Assembly (NCBI RefSeq): GCF_002699985.1
Contig: NZ_LKBT01000070.1
Location: 1-64,000, forward strand
Reading direction: 5' to 3'
DNA length: 64,000 nucleotides
Source: Pseudomonas sp. ICMP 561
Lineage (GTDB): Bacteria; Pseudomonadota; Gammaproteobacteria; Pseudomonadales; Pseudomonadaceae
Position 1 is the first letter of the stretch. Every line of letters starts with the position of its first letter. Made by a program: the position numbers and the translations under genes. The notes below the pieces were generated by a model. The model was not told the DNA's origin, did no database searches, and saw only the letters and a list, made by a program, of their open reading frames with translations. Below are positions 42,047-50,614 of this stretch, piece by piece.

Positions 42047-43030
42047 ATGTTCAAAGGCATCCTCATCGAAAAAGACGACAACGGCTATCGTTCAAGGCTG
42101 GCTGAGTTGAGCGAGGATTCGCTGCCCGAAGGCGACGTGACAGTGGACGTCGCCTACAGCACGCTCAATTACAAAGACGGGCTGGCAATTACCGGTGATG
42201 GGCCAATTGTGCGCAGTTTTCCGATGGTGCCGGGTGTCGATCTGGCTGGCACCGTCACTGCCAGCAGTGACCCTGATTTTGCAGTGGGCGACCAAGTGGT
42301 GCTCAACGGCTGGGGAGTCGGTGAAGGGCATTGGGGCGGGCTGGCGCAGAAAGCCCGCTTGCAGGGCAAATGGCTGATCAAACTGCCCGACACGTTCAGT
42401 GCTGCACGAGCAATGGCCATCGGCACCGCCGGTTACACGGCAATGCTCGCAGTGATGGCGCTGGAGAGTAACGGCGTAACCCCTGACAAGGGTGATGTGC
42501 TGGTCACCGGGGCCAACGGCGGCGTGGGCAGCTTTGCGGTGGCGATCCTGTCCCGACTGGGATATCGGGTGGTGGCATCCACCGGGCGTTTGAACGAAAC
42601 CGCTTACCTTGAACAATTGGGTGCGGCTGAGGTGATTGATCGCAAGACCCTGTCCGGGCCGGGTCGTCCGTTGAGCAAGGAGCGTTGGGCAGGCGCCATT
42701 GATTCGATCGGCAGCCACACCCTTGCCAATATCTGCGCCGCCACGCGCTATCGCGGCACCGTCGCTGCGTGCGGGCTGGCCCAAGGCATGGACTTTCCGG
42801 CGTCTGTGGCGCCATTCATTCTGCGTGGGATCACCCTCGCGGGCATCGACAGCGTCACCCGTCCTCGTGCCGACCGGATCGCCGCGTGGGAGAGGCTGGC
42901 GACCGACCTGGATCTATCGTTGCTGCCACTGATCAGTCGTGAAATCGGCTTGAGCGAGGTGGTCGATACTGCGCCGAAGTTACTGGCGGGTGAGGTCAGG
43001 GGCAGGGTGGTGGTGGATGTGAACCGGTAG
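42047..43030 (+). CDS. acuI: AcuI/YhdH-type acrylyl-CoA reductase (zinc-less MDR)
   Basis: A 327-residue quinone-oxidoreductase-like MDR protein: VAYSTLNYKDGLAITGDGPIVR, MVPGVDLAGTV, and nucleotide-binding VLVTGANGGVGSFAVAILSRLGYRVVASTGR. AcuI/YhdH reduce acrylyl-CoA to propionyl-CoA with NADPH, detoxifying acrylate-type electrophiles. The ATG at 42047 has TTGGAGG 6 bases upstream; the longer frame back to 41849 only overlaps the TetR gene. Confidence 0.9.
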   Translation: MFKGILIEKDDNGYRSRLAELSEDSLPEGDVTVDVAYSTLNYKDGLAITGDGPIVRSFPMVPGVDLAGTVTASSDPDFAVGDQVVLNGWGVGEGHWGGLAQKARLQGKWLIKLPDTFSAARAMAIGTAGYTAMLAVMALESNGVTPDKGDVLVTGANGGVGSFAVAILSRLGYRVVASTGRLNETAYLEQLGAAEVIDRKTLSGPGRPLSKERWAGAIDSIGSHTLANICAATRYRGTVAACGLAQGMDFPASVAPFILRGITLAGIDSVTRPRADRIAAWERLATDLDLSLLPLISREIGLSEVVDTAPKLLAGEVRGRVVVDVNR

Positions 43031-43073
43031 GAGGTGTCCCCGACACAGCGCTGTCGTGCAGCAAATATGCCCC

Positions 43074-43166
43074 CCTGTAGGAGTGAGCTTGCTCGCGATA
43101 GCGTCAGGCGGGCGGTAATTTCTCAACGGGTCTACCGCTATCGCGAGCAAGCTCACTCCTACAGGG
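43074..43166. repeat. REPIN
   Basis: Arms cctgtaggagtgagcttgct plus cgcgatag, inverted at the far end, around a spacer of about 37 bases; same class as 60703-60793. Confidence 0.85.
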
Positions 43167-43202
43167 GCCGGTGTTTGGAGCGCAATAGCGGTGTCCTGCG
43201 GA

Positions 43203-44315
43203 TCACTGGCTTTCTTTGAGCGGCAGCGCAACGCCGGGCTCTCGTGCCAGTTCAATCTCCCGATCCAGCAACTGCTGCTTGCGCTCAACGCCCCATCGAT
43301 ACCCTGAAAGACCGCCGTCGCTGCGCACTACTCGATGGCAGGGAATGGCCACTGCCAGTTGGTTGGCACCGCAGGCCATTGCCACTGCACGGAAGGATTT
43401 CGGGGCGCCGATGCGCTGAGCGATTTGCGCATAACTGGCGGTGCTGCCAGGCGGAATGTCTTTGAGCGCCAGCCAGACCCGTTGTTGAAACGCCGTGCCC
43501 CGCATGTCCAGCGGAAGGTCCAGGCCCAGGTTCGGCGACTCGATGAAGCCCACCACGTTGGCGATCATCTGCTCGAAGTCATCGTCAGCCCCGACCAATG
43601 TGGCCTGGCGAAATTGATCCTGAAAGTCCCGCACCAGCACTTCGGGGTCATCGCCGAGCAGAATGGCGCAAACGCCGCGCTGACTTTGAGCCACCAGAAT
43701 CGAGCCTAATGAGCACTCACCGATGGCGAAGCGAATCTCTGTGTCGTTACCGCCCTGACGATACTGGGCCGGTTTCATGCCGAGCAGCGCATCCGATGCA
43801 GCGTAAAAACGGCTGCTGGAGTTGAAACCTGCATCGTACAGCGCGTCGGTGATCGAGCCGCCCGAGCTCAGTTGCTGGCGTATCCTTTTTGCTCGATGCG
43901 CATCGGCGTAAGCCTTGGGTGTCAGGCCGGTGACGGTTTTGAACACCCTGTGGAAGTGGTACGGACTTAGCCCCGCATCCTGCGCCAGCGCCTTGAGGCT
44001 GGGCGCCGACTCAGCCTGTTCAATGCAGCGACAAGCGCTGGCCACCAAGGCGGCATGCTGTTGAGCAACGTGGCTTTGGTCGGCGGCTATGCGTTTGCTG
44101 GGCCGATAACCGGCCGCTTCCGCCTGCTCCGGGTTATCAAAAAACACCACATTGTCCGGGTTGGGCAGTCGCGACAGGCTGCTCGGGCGGCAATACACGC
44201 CGGTTGTCCGCACGCCATAGACAAACTGCCCGTCAGCCGACGCATCCCGGGCCAGCACTGAGAGCCAGCGCGGATCATTTTCAGTGGCCGAAGAGGACGA
44301 TCTGTTGCGAGTCAT
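43203..44315 (-). CDS. ada: Ada-type DNA repair/transcription protein with altered zinc site
   Basis: A 370-residue protein with all three Ada parts: N-terminal methylphosphotriester domain (DPRWLSVLARDASADGQFVYGVRTTGVYC), AraC-type helix-turn-helix (about 95-185, LAQDAGLSPYHFHRVFKTVTGLTPKAYADAHR), and C-terminal O6-methylguanine methyltransferase with active PCHRVV Cys. In canonical Ada the N-terminal zinc is held by four Cys (YCRPSCPSR and FRPCKRC types). Here they read YCRPSSLSR and YRPSKRIAAD, so only the first Cys remains. The phosphotriester-sensing switch is therefore probably lost while base repair is kept. Both motifs were checked at nucleotide level. Confidence 0.93.
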   Translation of the reverse strand: MTRNRSSSSATENDPRWLSVLARDASADGQFVYGVRTTGVYCRPSSLSRLPNPDNVVFFDNPEQAEAAGYRPSKRIAADQSHVAQQHAALVASACRCIEQAESAPSLKALAQDAGLSPYHFHRVFKTVTGLTPKAYADAHRAKRIRQQLSSGGSITDALYDAGFNSSSRFYAASDALLGMKPAQYRQGGNDTEIRFAIGECSLGSILVAQSQRGVCAILLGDDPEVLVRDFQDQFRQATLVGADDDFEQMIANVVGFIESPNLGLDLPLDMRGTAFQQRVWLALKDIPPGSTASYAQIAQRIGAPKSFRAVAMACGANQLAVAIPCHRVVRSDGGLSGYRWGVERKQQLLDREIELAREPGVALPLKESQ

Positions 44316-44402
44316 GAGCCGATACCTTGCACCGATACAATGAGTTCCAGCTTATGCAGTGGCCGAAGAGGCTGCACTCCGAGTCTTGCGGTCAAACTCG
44401 AC

Positions 44403-45275
44403 CTATTCGGCAAGCATCGGCGGCAATGTTCCCAGCAGTGACACCGCCGCCAGTGCAGCCATGCTAAACAGGCATTCGACCACGATGCTGACTCGCACAA
44501 TGTCGAGGCGTAAGACGTGGCGACTGAGCATCAACCTGTTGAACAGGGCCAGCGCCAACATGCACAACACCATGCTCACTTTGACGGCGAGTACCAGACC
44601 GAAGCCGGAAAAAGCTGGCGCAGGCCACGGCGCGCCACTCATGACACGGACGTTGATCAGCCCGGTCACGATGATCAGCGCCACCATGAAGTACCCAAAC
44701 CCGCCAAAACGTAGCAGGACGGCCCGCATATCAATCTCTGCGTGGCGGCCCTGCACCAATAGCAACATCAGCAACAGGCAAAGGCCACCCAGCCAGGCGC
44801 CGACCGAGAGCAGGTGAACGAACTGATTAAGGATCAACATCCCGCCATAGATGCCGTCGAACATCGCCACATGCCCAACAGGGGCCAACGTAGCCAGAAG
44901 CAGGGTTGCGAGTAGCAGGCGCAATGTGGGAGGCGGGCTACCCGGCCTGATTAGCAGCAACAGCAACAGCAGATTCAGGCCCATATGCCAGGCCCAGAAC
45001 TTGCCGAATGATGTGTGGCTCAGCACCAGAAGCAGGGTCTGTGGGTCAACGCTCTGCACCCAACTGCCTGCCATGCTCGCGGCGGTCAGCATCAACCAGG
45101 CAATGGCGCTGATCAGCGCTGACCCGGCAAGCCAGCGCATTACCCCATCGGGCAGCAGATGTCTGCCGCGCGCGAGTCGTGATCGCAGCAACAGGTCGTG
45201 GGACAGGTACATTCCGAACAGCGTCAACAGCACCCAGAAGTGCACAAAACGACACAGGATGAGTGCGGTCTGCAT
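44403..45275 (-). CDS. copD: Copper-resistance membrane protein CopD
   Basis: A 290-residue protein with about eight hydrophobic helices and His residues in the first helices (ALILCRFVHFWVLLTLFGMY, LVLSHTSFGKFWAWHMGLNLL), as in CopD/PcoD, which moves or handles copper at the inner membrane together with CopC. It lies 3 bases downstream of copC. Confidence 0.9.
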   Translation of the reverse strand: MQTALILCRFVHFWVLLTLFGMYLSHDLLLRSRLARGRHLLPDGVMRWLAGSALISAIAWLMLTAASMAGSWVQSVDPQTLLLVLSHTSFGKFWAWHMGLNLLLLLLLIRPGSPPPTLRLLLATLLLATLAPVGHVAMFDGIYGGMLILNQFVHLLSVGAWLGGLCLLLMLLLVQGRHAEIDMRAVLLRFGGFGYFMVALIIVTGLINVRVMSGAPWPAPAFSGFGLVLAVKVSMVLCMLALALFNRLMLSRHVLRLDIVRVSIVVECLFSMAALAAVSLLGTLPPMLAE

Positions 45276-45278
45276 GGA

Positions 45279-45668
45279 TCAGGGGCTGACAGTAAAACTG
45301 TAGCTGCCTTCGCTTTTATGGGTATCAACCGAGACGGCGTGCCATTCAACTTTGTAGTCGCCTGCAGCCAAAGGTGCTGCGGGTGTCACGATCAGGGTTT
45401 TCTTGTCCGCCGGGTCGGTTGCGATCGCCGGAACCGGTTCAACCATGTTTTTTCCGCTTTTCGCGGTTGAAGTGATGGTGACCTTGGTGAATTTCTCTTC
45501 GACACCTTCCGAGAATTGCAGGCGCAGCTCTTTTGGGCTGGTGACAGTGCTTTTAGCCGCGGGCAGTTGACTCTCAAGATGCGCGTGAGCGGAAGCGTTT
45601 GCAGTCACGGTCAGGGATGCGAGAACGGTAAAGGTTGTGAGGATGTGCTTGAAGCGTTGGGCAGACAT
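45279..45668 (-). CDS. copC: Periplasmic copper-binding protein CopC
   Basis: A 129-residue CopC with signal peptide (cleaved at ASA-HAHLE), giving the mature N-terminal His that ligates Cu(II). The beta-sandwich is complete: AHLESQLPAAKSTVTSPKELRLQFSEGVE and a C-terminal WHAVSVDTHKSEGSYSFTV carrying the conserved Asp and His ligands. First gene of copCD; a small reading frame and hairpin lie 120-245 bases upstream. Confidence 0.93.
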   Translation of the reverse strand: MSAQRFKHILTTFTVLASLTVTANASAHAHLESQLPAAKSTVTSPKELRLQFSEGVEEKFTKVTITSTAKSGKNMVEPVPAIATDPADKKTLIVTPAAPLAAGDYKVEWHAVSVDTHKSEGSYSFTVSP

Positions 45669-45787
45669 CAAAAAATTACCTGTATGCGGAAGCTGAATGT
45701 GCGCTTTGAATCGGCAGTCGATGGGCTAATAGACCAGAAACTGCCGTGCGACTCCAGTGCTGAGCACCACATCGGGGCAAAACCCCC

Positions 45788-45822
45788 AAAAAAAAGCCAC
45801 CGCACAATAAAGTGGGGTGGCT
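45788..45822 (-). terminator. Terminator hairpin upstream of copC
   Basis: AGCCACCGCAC and GTGGGGTGGCT arms (one mismatch), 6-base loop, followed on the minus strand by TTTTTTTT. It lies directly after a 27-residue frame and 120 bases before copC. Confidence 0.75.
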
Positions 45823-45829
45823 GAAAGTC

Positions 45830-45913
45830 TTAACCAAAGGAGTGATGAAGCGGGAGCATCAATCTGGCGCTTTCTGATGCGGAGTCAGAAAGCGATTGAA
45901 ACATGTTCTTCAT
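45830..45913 (-). CDS. Possible leader peptide upstream of copCD
   Basis: A 27-residue frame, MKNMFQSLSDSASESARLML followed by PLHHSFG, ending 8 bases before the terminator hairpin. A weak GGTGG lies near the ATG. Leader frame, terminator and gene order resemble an attenuator; alternatively this is a short independent transcript. The two adjacent His are the only hint of metal sensing. The rest of 45914-46580 has a REPIN and no gene. Confidence 0.4.
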   Translation of the reverse strand: MKNMFQSLSDSASESARLMLPLHHSFG

Positions 45914-46249
45914 CGCCACCAACACTAACACCGGCCGGAAGATTTGGACTATTACGAAAGTTGATAGTGACTATTATCGGTTTTGCATGATGGCTCTTCG
46001 GCGTGATTTATTGCAGTTTCGATTATTTAAGAGTAACTCTTCGATGAAATTCTTTCATGTCAATAACGCGGTTTTTCGTTGTATTTCGTGGTGTTTCTAA
46101 ATGGGTAGTCCTGCCGCCACATAAAAGTCGTACGTGCCCAGTCATTATATGTTGTTGAGAAGGCTTCGCTCCCCGAAGCAACTGAGACCTGTAGGTGCTG
46201 TTGCGCTCTCATCAAACTTAAGATAACTAACTTGATTTAAATGCGTTTT

Positions 46250-46340
46250 CTGTTGGAGCGAGGCTTGCCCGCGAACCAGTCGACTCGTTAGCCAAGCGCA
46301 CCGCGTTAACGTTCTTCGCGGGCAAGCCTCGCTCCAACAG
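46250..46340. repeat. REPIN
   Basis: Arms ctgttggagcgaggcttgcc plus cgcgaa, inverted at the far end; same class as 56440-56531. The two copies flank the biosynthetic operon. Confidence 0.85.
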
Positions 46341-46580
46341 ATCCCGTGTTTGCTACGAAAAAACCGGGACTGCTCCCGCAGAAAAGCTTTCTGATAGATG
46401 CATTGGTTTATAAGAGCTAACCCATGTAGATAACGATAAAAACCTCGCTCGAAGCGCGACCCTGCCGCCCTGAAAATCTAAAAATTCGATACGCAGCTGC
46501 TGTTATATCAATGGATCAGATAGCCACTTTTCGTCGTCGATAGCATGCTCCTGGCCATCAATTAGCCACGGAGGCTGAAC

Positions 46581-46973
46581 ATGCAGAAGTTCGAAATACT
46601 TCGACAAACCCGCTTCGATAATCTCGTCCATGAGTACGGCCTGGATGGCAGTCGTTTACTGCCATGGGAGGGCTATCCCATGCCGTTCGCCGGGGGCTGG
46701 TGCGTCGTCCGGCCTGGAACCAGCAGTGAAGCGCATACCCAGATCGATCAGGAAATCTTCATCGCCATCAAAGGCCGGTGCCGACTGATCGTGGGCGAGC
46801 GTGAGCTGGAGTTCGGCGTGGGCGATATCGCGGCGATTCCGAAACACACCAATCACTACATCATCAATGACTCGCAAGAGGACTTTCACTTCTACGTGGT
46901 CTGGTGGGACATGAACTACGTCAATGACTTCGTCGCTCAGCACAGCGAAACCACGGGGTACCTGAATGACTAG
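46581..46973 (+). CDS. Cupin protein of a hydrazine-forming pair
   Basis: A 130-residue single-domain cupin: first motif PGTSSEAHTQIDQEIFIAIKG (His and Glu ligands), second motif GDIAAIPKHTNHYIIND (His ligand). AGCCACGGAGG precedes the ATG. The gene overlaps the MetRS-like gene by 8 bases. In the known hydrazine synthetases (Spb40 and relatives) a cupin domain is fused to a MetRS-like domain and completes N-N bond formation after the aminoacyl ester forms. Here the two domains are separate, coupled genes, so I infer the same role. Alone, it would be an anonymous cupin. Confidence 0.8.
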   Translation: MQKFEILRQTRFDNLVHEYGLDGSRLLPWEGYPMPFAGGWCVVRPGTSSEAHTQIDQEIFIAIKGRCRLIVGERELEFGVGDIAAIPKHTNHYIINDSQEDFHFYVVWWDMNYVNDFVAQHSETTGYLND

Positions 46974-48465
46974 GTTCGTTGTCACCATCACGCCGCCGAC
47001 CCCTAATGGCGACCTGCATATCGGGCACATCGCCGGGCCTTTTCTGGGGGCGGATGTGTTCACCCGGGTCCAGCGCCAAAAGGGTCACGATTGCGTACTG
47101 GTTTCCTACTCCGACGATTACCAGTCGTACATGCTGCGCAAAGGGCTGGAGCAGGGCATGGATCCGGTGGAACTGGCCGGCCGCAATTCCGACCGGATTG
47201 AAGCGTCGCTGGCGGCGATCAATATCAGACCCGACAACTGGATGCGGCCCCACGGTAACGCGTTCTTCGCTGATGCGGTGCGAGAGGTTTTCGACAAGGC
47301 CCGTGAGGCGGGTGTTATCGAATTTCGTGACTCCAGCGAAGCGTACTGCCCGGATTGTGACGTCTGGGGCTATGAAGCATTCGCTCGTGGTATGTGTAAC
47401 TACTGCGGTGCCGAGTCCGATGCCAGCCAGTGTGAAAACTGCGCTCAGGCTCCCGACTCCGAACTGATGACCGGACTGCGTTGCAAGCTCTGCAGTGAGC
47501 CGGTTCAGTGGCGCAACAGCCATCGGGCATTCCTCAAGCTGGCGCAGTTCAAGCCCGCGTTACGCGACAGCCTGCTCAATCGCAAATGGCGCAAACCGCT
47601 GGACAGCTGGCTGCCCGAGACGCTCGAACATCTGCACGACTGGGGCGTGACACGACCCGGCGACGCGGGGCTGGATCTGGCCGAAGGTGATTCGTGCCGG
47701 GTACACACCTGGTTTATGGGGCTGGCCGGTTACATGGCCGCGTTCCGCGAACATGCCGCTCAGACAGCCGAACCTCAACTGTTCCAGCAGTACTGGCAAT
47801 CGGGGCAGGGCACGCTGGTGCATTTTCTCGGTTTCGACTGTGTGTTCAGCCACGCGGTGGTCTACCCGGCCTTATTGTCGGTGCTGGACGATCTGCAAAT
47901 CCGCCAACATTTCATGCCCAACCAGTTCCTCAAGCTTGATGGCCTGAATCTATCCACCAGCCGCAACCATGCGATCTGGGTAGCCGATCTGGCACGGCAG
48001 GCCTGTGCCGACAGCGCCCGGCTGTATCTGGCGAGCATTGCGCCGGAGGAATGCGAAGGCGATTTCCGTCTGCAGCATTTCCTGCTCTGGCGCGAAGCTC
48101 TGTTTGGCGATTTTTTCCCTGCTTTGCTTGAGACAGGTGCGCAGCAACGCGGCAGTTGGTGGAGCGGCATGTGTGGACCTGACGCCGGATTGCTCGAAGC
48201 GCTGCGGCTGCAATGGATCAAGGCCACCCAGCCGGAACAGTTCTCCATGAAAACCATGGCGAGCGTGCTCCTCGACGTTATTGCCATCGCCCGTATCCGT
48301 CTGGGCGAAGGGCGCCCGGTCAGCCACTTCGCGGCGTTCATCGCGGTCACCGGTGAGGCGCTGATCCCCGACACCGCAGCACGCATCGTCGAGTCATTCG
48401 AGCTGCCGCTGGACAGGGTCAGCGCAACGATTCTCACCGGCTCGGCCGCTGAATACTGCATTTGA
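46966..48465 (+). CDS. Methionyl-tRNA-synthetase-like enzyme, probable hydrazine synthetase subunit
   Basis: A 499-residue class I synthetase of the MetRS type: TPPTPNGDLHIGHIAGPFLGAD includes the HIGH motif; a zinc-knuckle region has repeated CxxC pairs (YCPDCDVWGY, CNYCGAES, CENC, CKLC); the KMSKS position reads LNLSTSRNHAIW. The tRNA anticodon-binding region appears short. In hydrazine synthetases such domains activate an amino acid and load it on an N-hydroxylamine, not on tRNA. Presence of a cupin, an N-hydroxylase and a DAO oxidase in the same operon supports that reading. The amino acid used (glycine in the characterised cases) cannot be read. Confidence 0.85.
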   Translation: MTRFVVTITPPTPNGDLHIGHIAGPFLGADVFTRVQRQKGHDCVLVSYSDDYQSYMLRKGLEQGMDPVELAGRNSDRIEASLAAINIRPDNWMRPHGNAFFADAVREVFDKAREAGVIEFRDSSEAYCPDCDVWGYEAFARGMCNYCGAESDASQCENCAQAPDSELMTGLRCKLCSEPVQWRNSHRAFLKLAQFKPALRDSLLNRKWRKPLDSWLPETLEHLHDWGVTRPGDAGLDLAEGDSCRVHTWFMGLAGYMAAFREHAAQTAEPQLFQQYWQSGQGTLVHFLGFDCVFSHAVVYPALLSVLDDLQIRQHFMPNQFLKLDGLNLSTSRNHAIWVADLARQACADSARLYLASIAPEECEGDFRLQHFLLWREALFGDFFPALLETGAQQRGSWWSGMCGPDAGLLEALRLQWIKATQPEQFSMKTMASVLLDVIAIARIRLGEGRPVSHFAAFIAVTGEALIPDTAARIVESFELPLDRVSATILTGSAAEYCI

Positions 48466-48480
48466 ACGGACGCACACCTC

Positions 48481-49617
48481 ATGTTGATGGACTATGACGT
48501 CGCAGTAATCGGCGCGGGCATTGTCGGCGCCAGTATTGCGGCCCGGCTAAGCACCGCCGGGCTGGCTGTGGCCTTGATCGATAAGGGCGCCGCAGGCGCT
48601 GGCGGAGCGAGTGCGCTTTCCGGCGGACTGGTGCGGCTGTATGACCCTGATCCACTGTTGATGGACCTGGCTGCGTTTTCCATCGACCTGATGGACGACG
48701 GTATTTTCGCCAACACATACGCCCGGGCCTTGCGGCGCAGCGGCGCCATTTACCGCGCTGCGCCTGAGCAAATGGACAACCTTTGCCGAGCCATCGAGCA
48801 ACATGCCAGCCCTCGTTATCCCATGCGCCTGATTGCCAGTCGCGAACTGGATGGCGTGCAGCTTCCACGTTGCCCGGATCAGGCGCGGGTCAATCTGTAC
48901 GAGCCGCATGCCTGCATCGGCAATGTGCGGCTGGCGACTCAACTGCTTGCAGATGTCGTGCGGCGCAATAGCCTGTTGCTGGAGCATTGCGAAGTACGCG
49001 CCATTGATTGCAAATCACCTCGCGAGGTCCATATACGGCTGGACGAAAGCAGTCTGCGCTGTCGTGCGGTAGTTGTGGCGGCCGGTGGCTGGAGTCGGCA
49101 ATGGATACCGGGTCTGCAACTGCAAACCCGCTCCATTCCGCTGGCCCGGGTGCTGACCGACACAGAATGCCGCATGCCGCTGATTGATGCAGTCAGCCAG
49201 AGTTACCTGATCCCTCTGACCCGTCAGGTGGTGCAGACCGGCTGTGGCTTTCGCGACACGCAGCAATCCCCGGATGATCTGCCACCCACCGACCTGCGCA
49301 ATCGGCAAAACGCTGTTGAGCGGGTGCGCCAGCTCACCGGCTGCATCCACCCTCAGGTGCTTGACGTGCTGCCGGGGTTTGACAGCTACAGCCTTGACGG
49401 TCGCCCGCTGCTGGGCTTTGTCGGGGAAGACAGTCCGGTGTTCCTTGCCAGTGGCATGTCCGGCCTGGGCTTCAAGTTCGCTCCGGGCATCGCTCAGATA
49501 GCTTTTGAGCAGATGCAAAGCCGCCTGCTGGGTCAGGAAGCCAGCGCCGGCTGGTCGGCACTTTCCTCGAGGCGTGCCATGCAACATGCAGACGTTGTCG
49601 CTGGAGTGCAGCCATGA
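48481..49617 (+). CDS. DAO-family FAD-dependent oxidoreductase
   Basis: A 378-residue flavoenzyme of the D-amino-acid/glycine oxidase family: MDYDVAVIGAGIVGASIAARL (FAD motif), AVVVAAGGWSRQW, and C-terminal SYSLDGRPLLGFVGEDSPVFLASGMSGLGFKFAPG. In the Spb pathway the family member Spb39 oxidatively cleaves the hydrazine-linked dipeptide-like product to release hydrazinoacetic acid. A matching role here is inferred from gene company. It lies 15 bases after the MetRS-like gene and overlaps the next gene by 4 bases. Confidence 0.85.
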   Translation: MLMDYDVAVIGAGIVGASIAARLSTAGLAVALIDKGAAGAGGASALSGGLVRLYDPDPLLMDLAAFSIDLMDDGIFANTYARALRRSGAIYRAAPEQMDNLCRAIEQHASPRYPMRLIASRELDGVQLPRCPDQARVNLYEPHACIGNVRLATQLLADVVRRNSLLLEHCEVRAIDCKSPREVHIRLDESSLRCRAVVVAAGGWSRQWIPGLQLQTRSIPLARVLTDTECRMPLIDAVSQSYLIPLTRQVVQTGCGFRDTQQSPDDLPPTDLRNRQNAVERVRQLTGCIHPQVLDVLPGFDSYSLDGRPLLGFVGEDSPVFLASGMSGLGFKFAPGIAQIAFEQMQSRLLGQEASAGWSALSSRRAMQHADVVAGVQP

Positions 49618-50582
49618 CGATGTTCAAAGTCGGTGTGTCGGCCTTGTTTAACCCTGCGGACACCCCCCACGCCAGAACTTTTCTACGGGCGATGTGCGTA
49701 GCGCGAAACTTCATACCTGCGCTGGCTCAGGTGCAGTGGCATTTTCTTGATGACGGCGCCAATCGTGTGCGTGCCGAGCAGGTCGCGGAGCAGATGGTGG
49801 CCGCCGACGTCGATCTGATGATCGGCCATTTTTCATCCGACGCGGCGGTCAGCGCGGCACCTGTTTATCGGCAAGCGGGCATTCCGCTGCTGACCCCGGC
49901 GGCGACCATTGATTGCCTGACGCAAGACCATCACAACGTGTTCCGTTTTTGCCCCTCGGACCGGCAGCTTGCCAGGGATCTGCTTGGCTGGATCGCGGTT
50001 AAAGGCTGGCAGACCGTGCACATCAGCGCCGATCACAGTGCTCACGGACAAGCCCTTGCCAAGGGTATTGCCCGGGCCGCGAGGGATTACGGCATACACC
50101 AGACCGACGAGCGCGAGCAGGCGCAGGTGGAAGTATTTGCCGGACGCCTGCGCAGCAGTCGCGAGCACTGGCAGCGACGTCGCGCCCAGGGCAGTCAGCG
50201 GCCGCTGATCCTGACCGATGACGCCGCTTCGCCCTATCTGGGCAACGCCGCTGCGGACGATTGCAACACCTGGGTAATCGGCTTCGGCAATGCCGAAACC
50301 GAAGCGCAGCCATGTCCGGGCACCTTGCAGTACACGGCGCTGTTCGGAACAGCCGCTGAAACTGCTCCTGAAACCTACTACCGCGAAAGCCTGCTGCTGT
50401 TCCACGTGCTGGGCGTATTGGCCAGCCGCAATTGGCGTCGAGCCGAGCTGCTTCATGCGCTCAATCACACCACCTTCAACACGCCGTTGGGCGAGGTCAG
50501 TTTCGACCAGGGTGAGCGCCGGGGCGCATTTAACACCCTCTGGCGGGTTGGCCCTCAAGGGCTGCTAGCCATTTCCGAATAG
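49614..50582 (+). CDS. Type I periplasmic-binding-fold protein without signal peptide
   Basis: A 322-residue protein with the two-lobed Leu/Ile/Val-binding fold: FKVGVSALFNPADTPHARTFLRAM, VDLMIGHFSSDAAVSAAPVYRQAGIPLLTPAAT and WQTVHISADHSAHGQALAKG. No signal peptide is present, so it should be cytoplasmic, like the amide sensor AmiC. No ABC transporter genes are near. It may sense or hold a pathway intermediate. Specific role unknown. Confidence 0.75.
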   Translation: MTMFKVGVSALFNPADTPHARTFLRAMCVARNFIPALAQVQWHFLDDGANRVRAEQVAEQMVAADVDLMIGHFSSDAAVSAAPVYRQAGIPLLTPAATIDCLTQDHHNVFRFCPSDRQLARDLLGWIAVKGWQTVHISADHSAHGQALAKGIARAARDYGIHQTDEREQAQVEVFAGRLRSSREHWQRRRAQGSQRPLILTDDAASPYLGNAAADDCNTWVIGFGNAETEAQPCPGTLQYTALFGTAAETAPETYYRESLLLFHVLGVLASRNWRRAELLHALNHTTFNTPLGEVSFDQGERRGAFNTLWRVGPQGLLAISE

Positions 50583-50614
50583 CAACGCCTTTCAACACTA
50601 TGGATGGGACGCAA

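Noticed and set aside
46425..46445. gataacgataaaa as a Fur box upstream of the biosynthetic operon
   Set aside because: Only one half resembles the consensus; no palindrome, so iron control is not supported.
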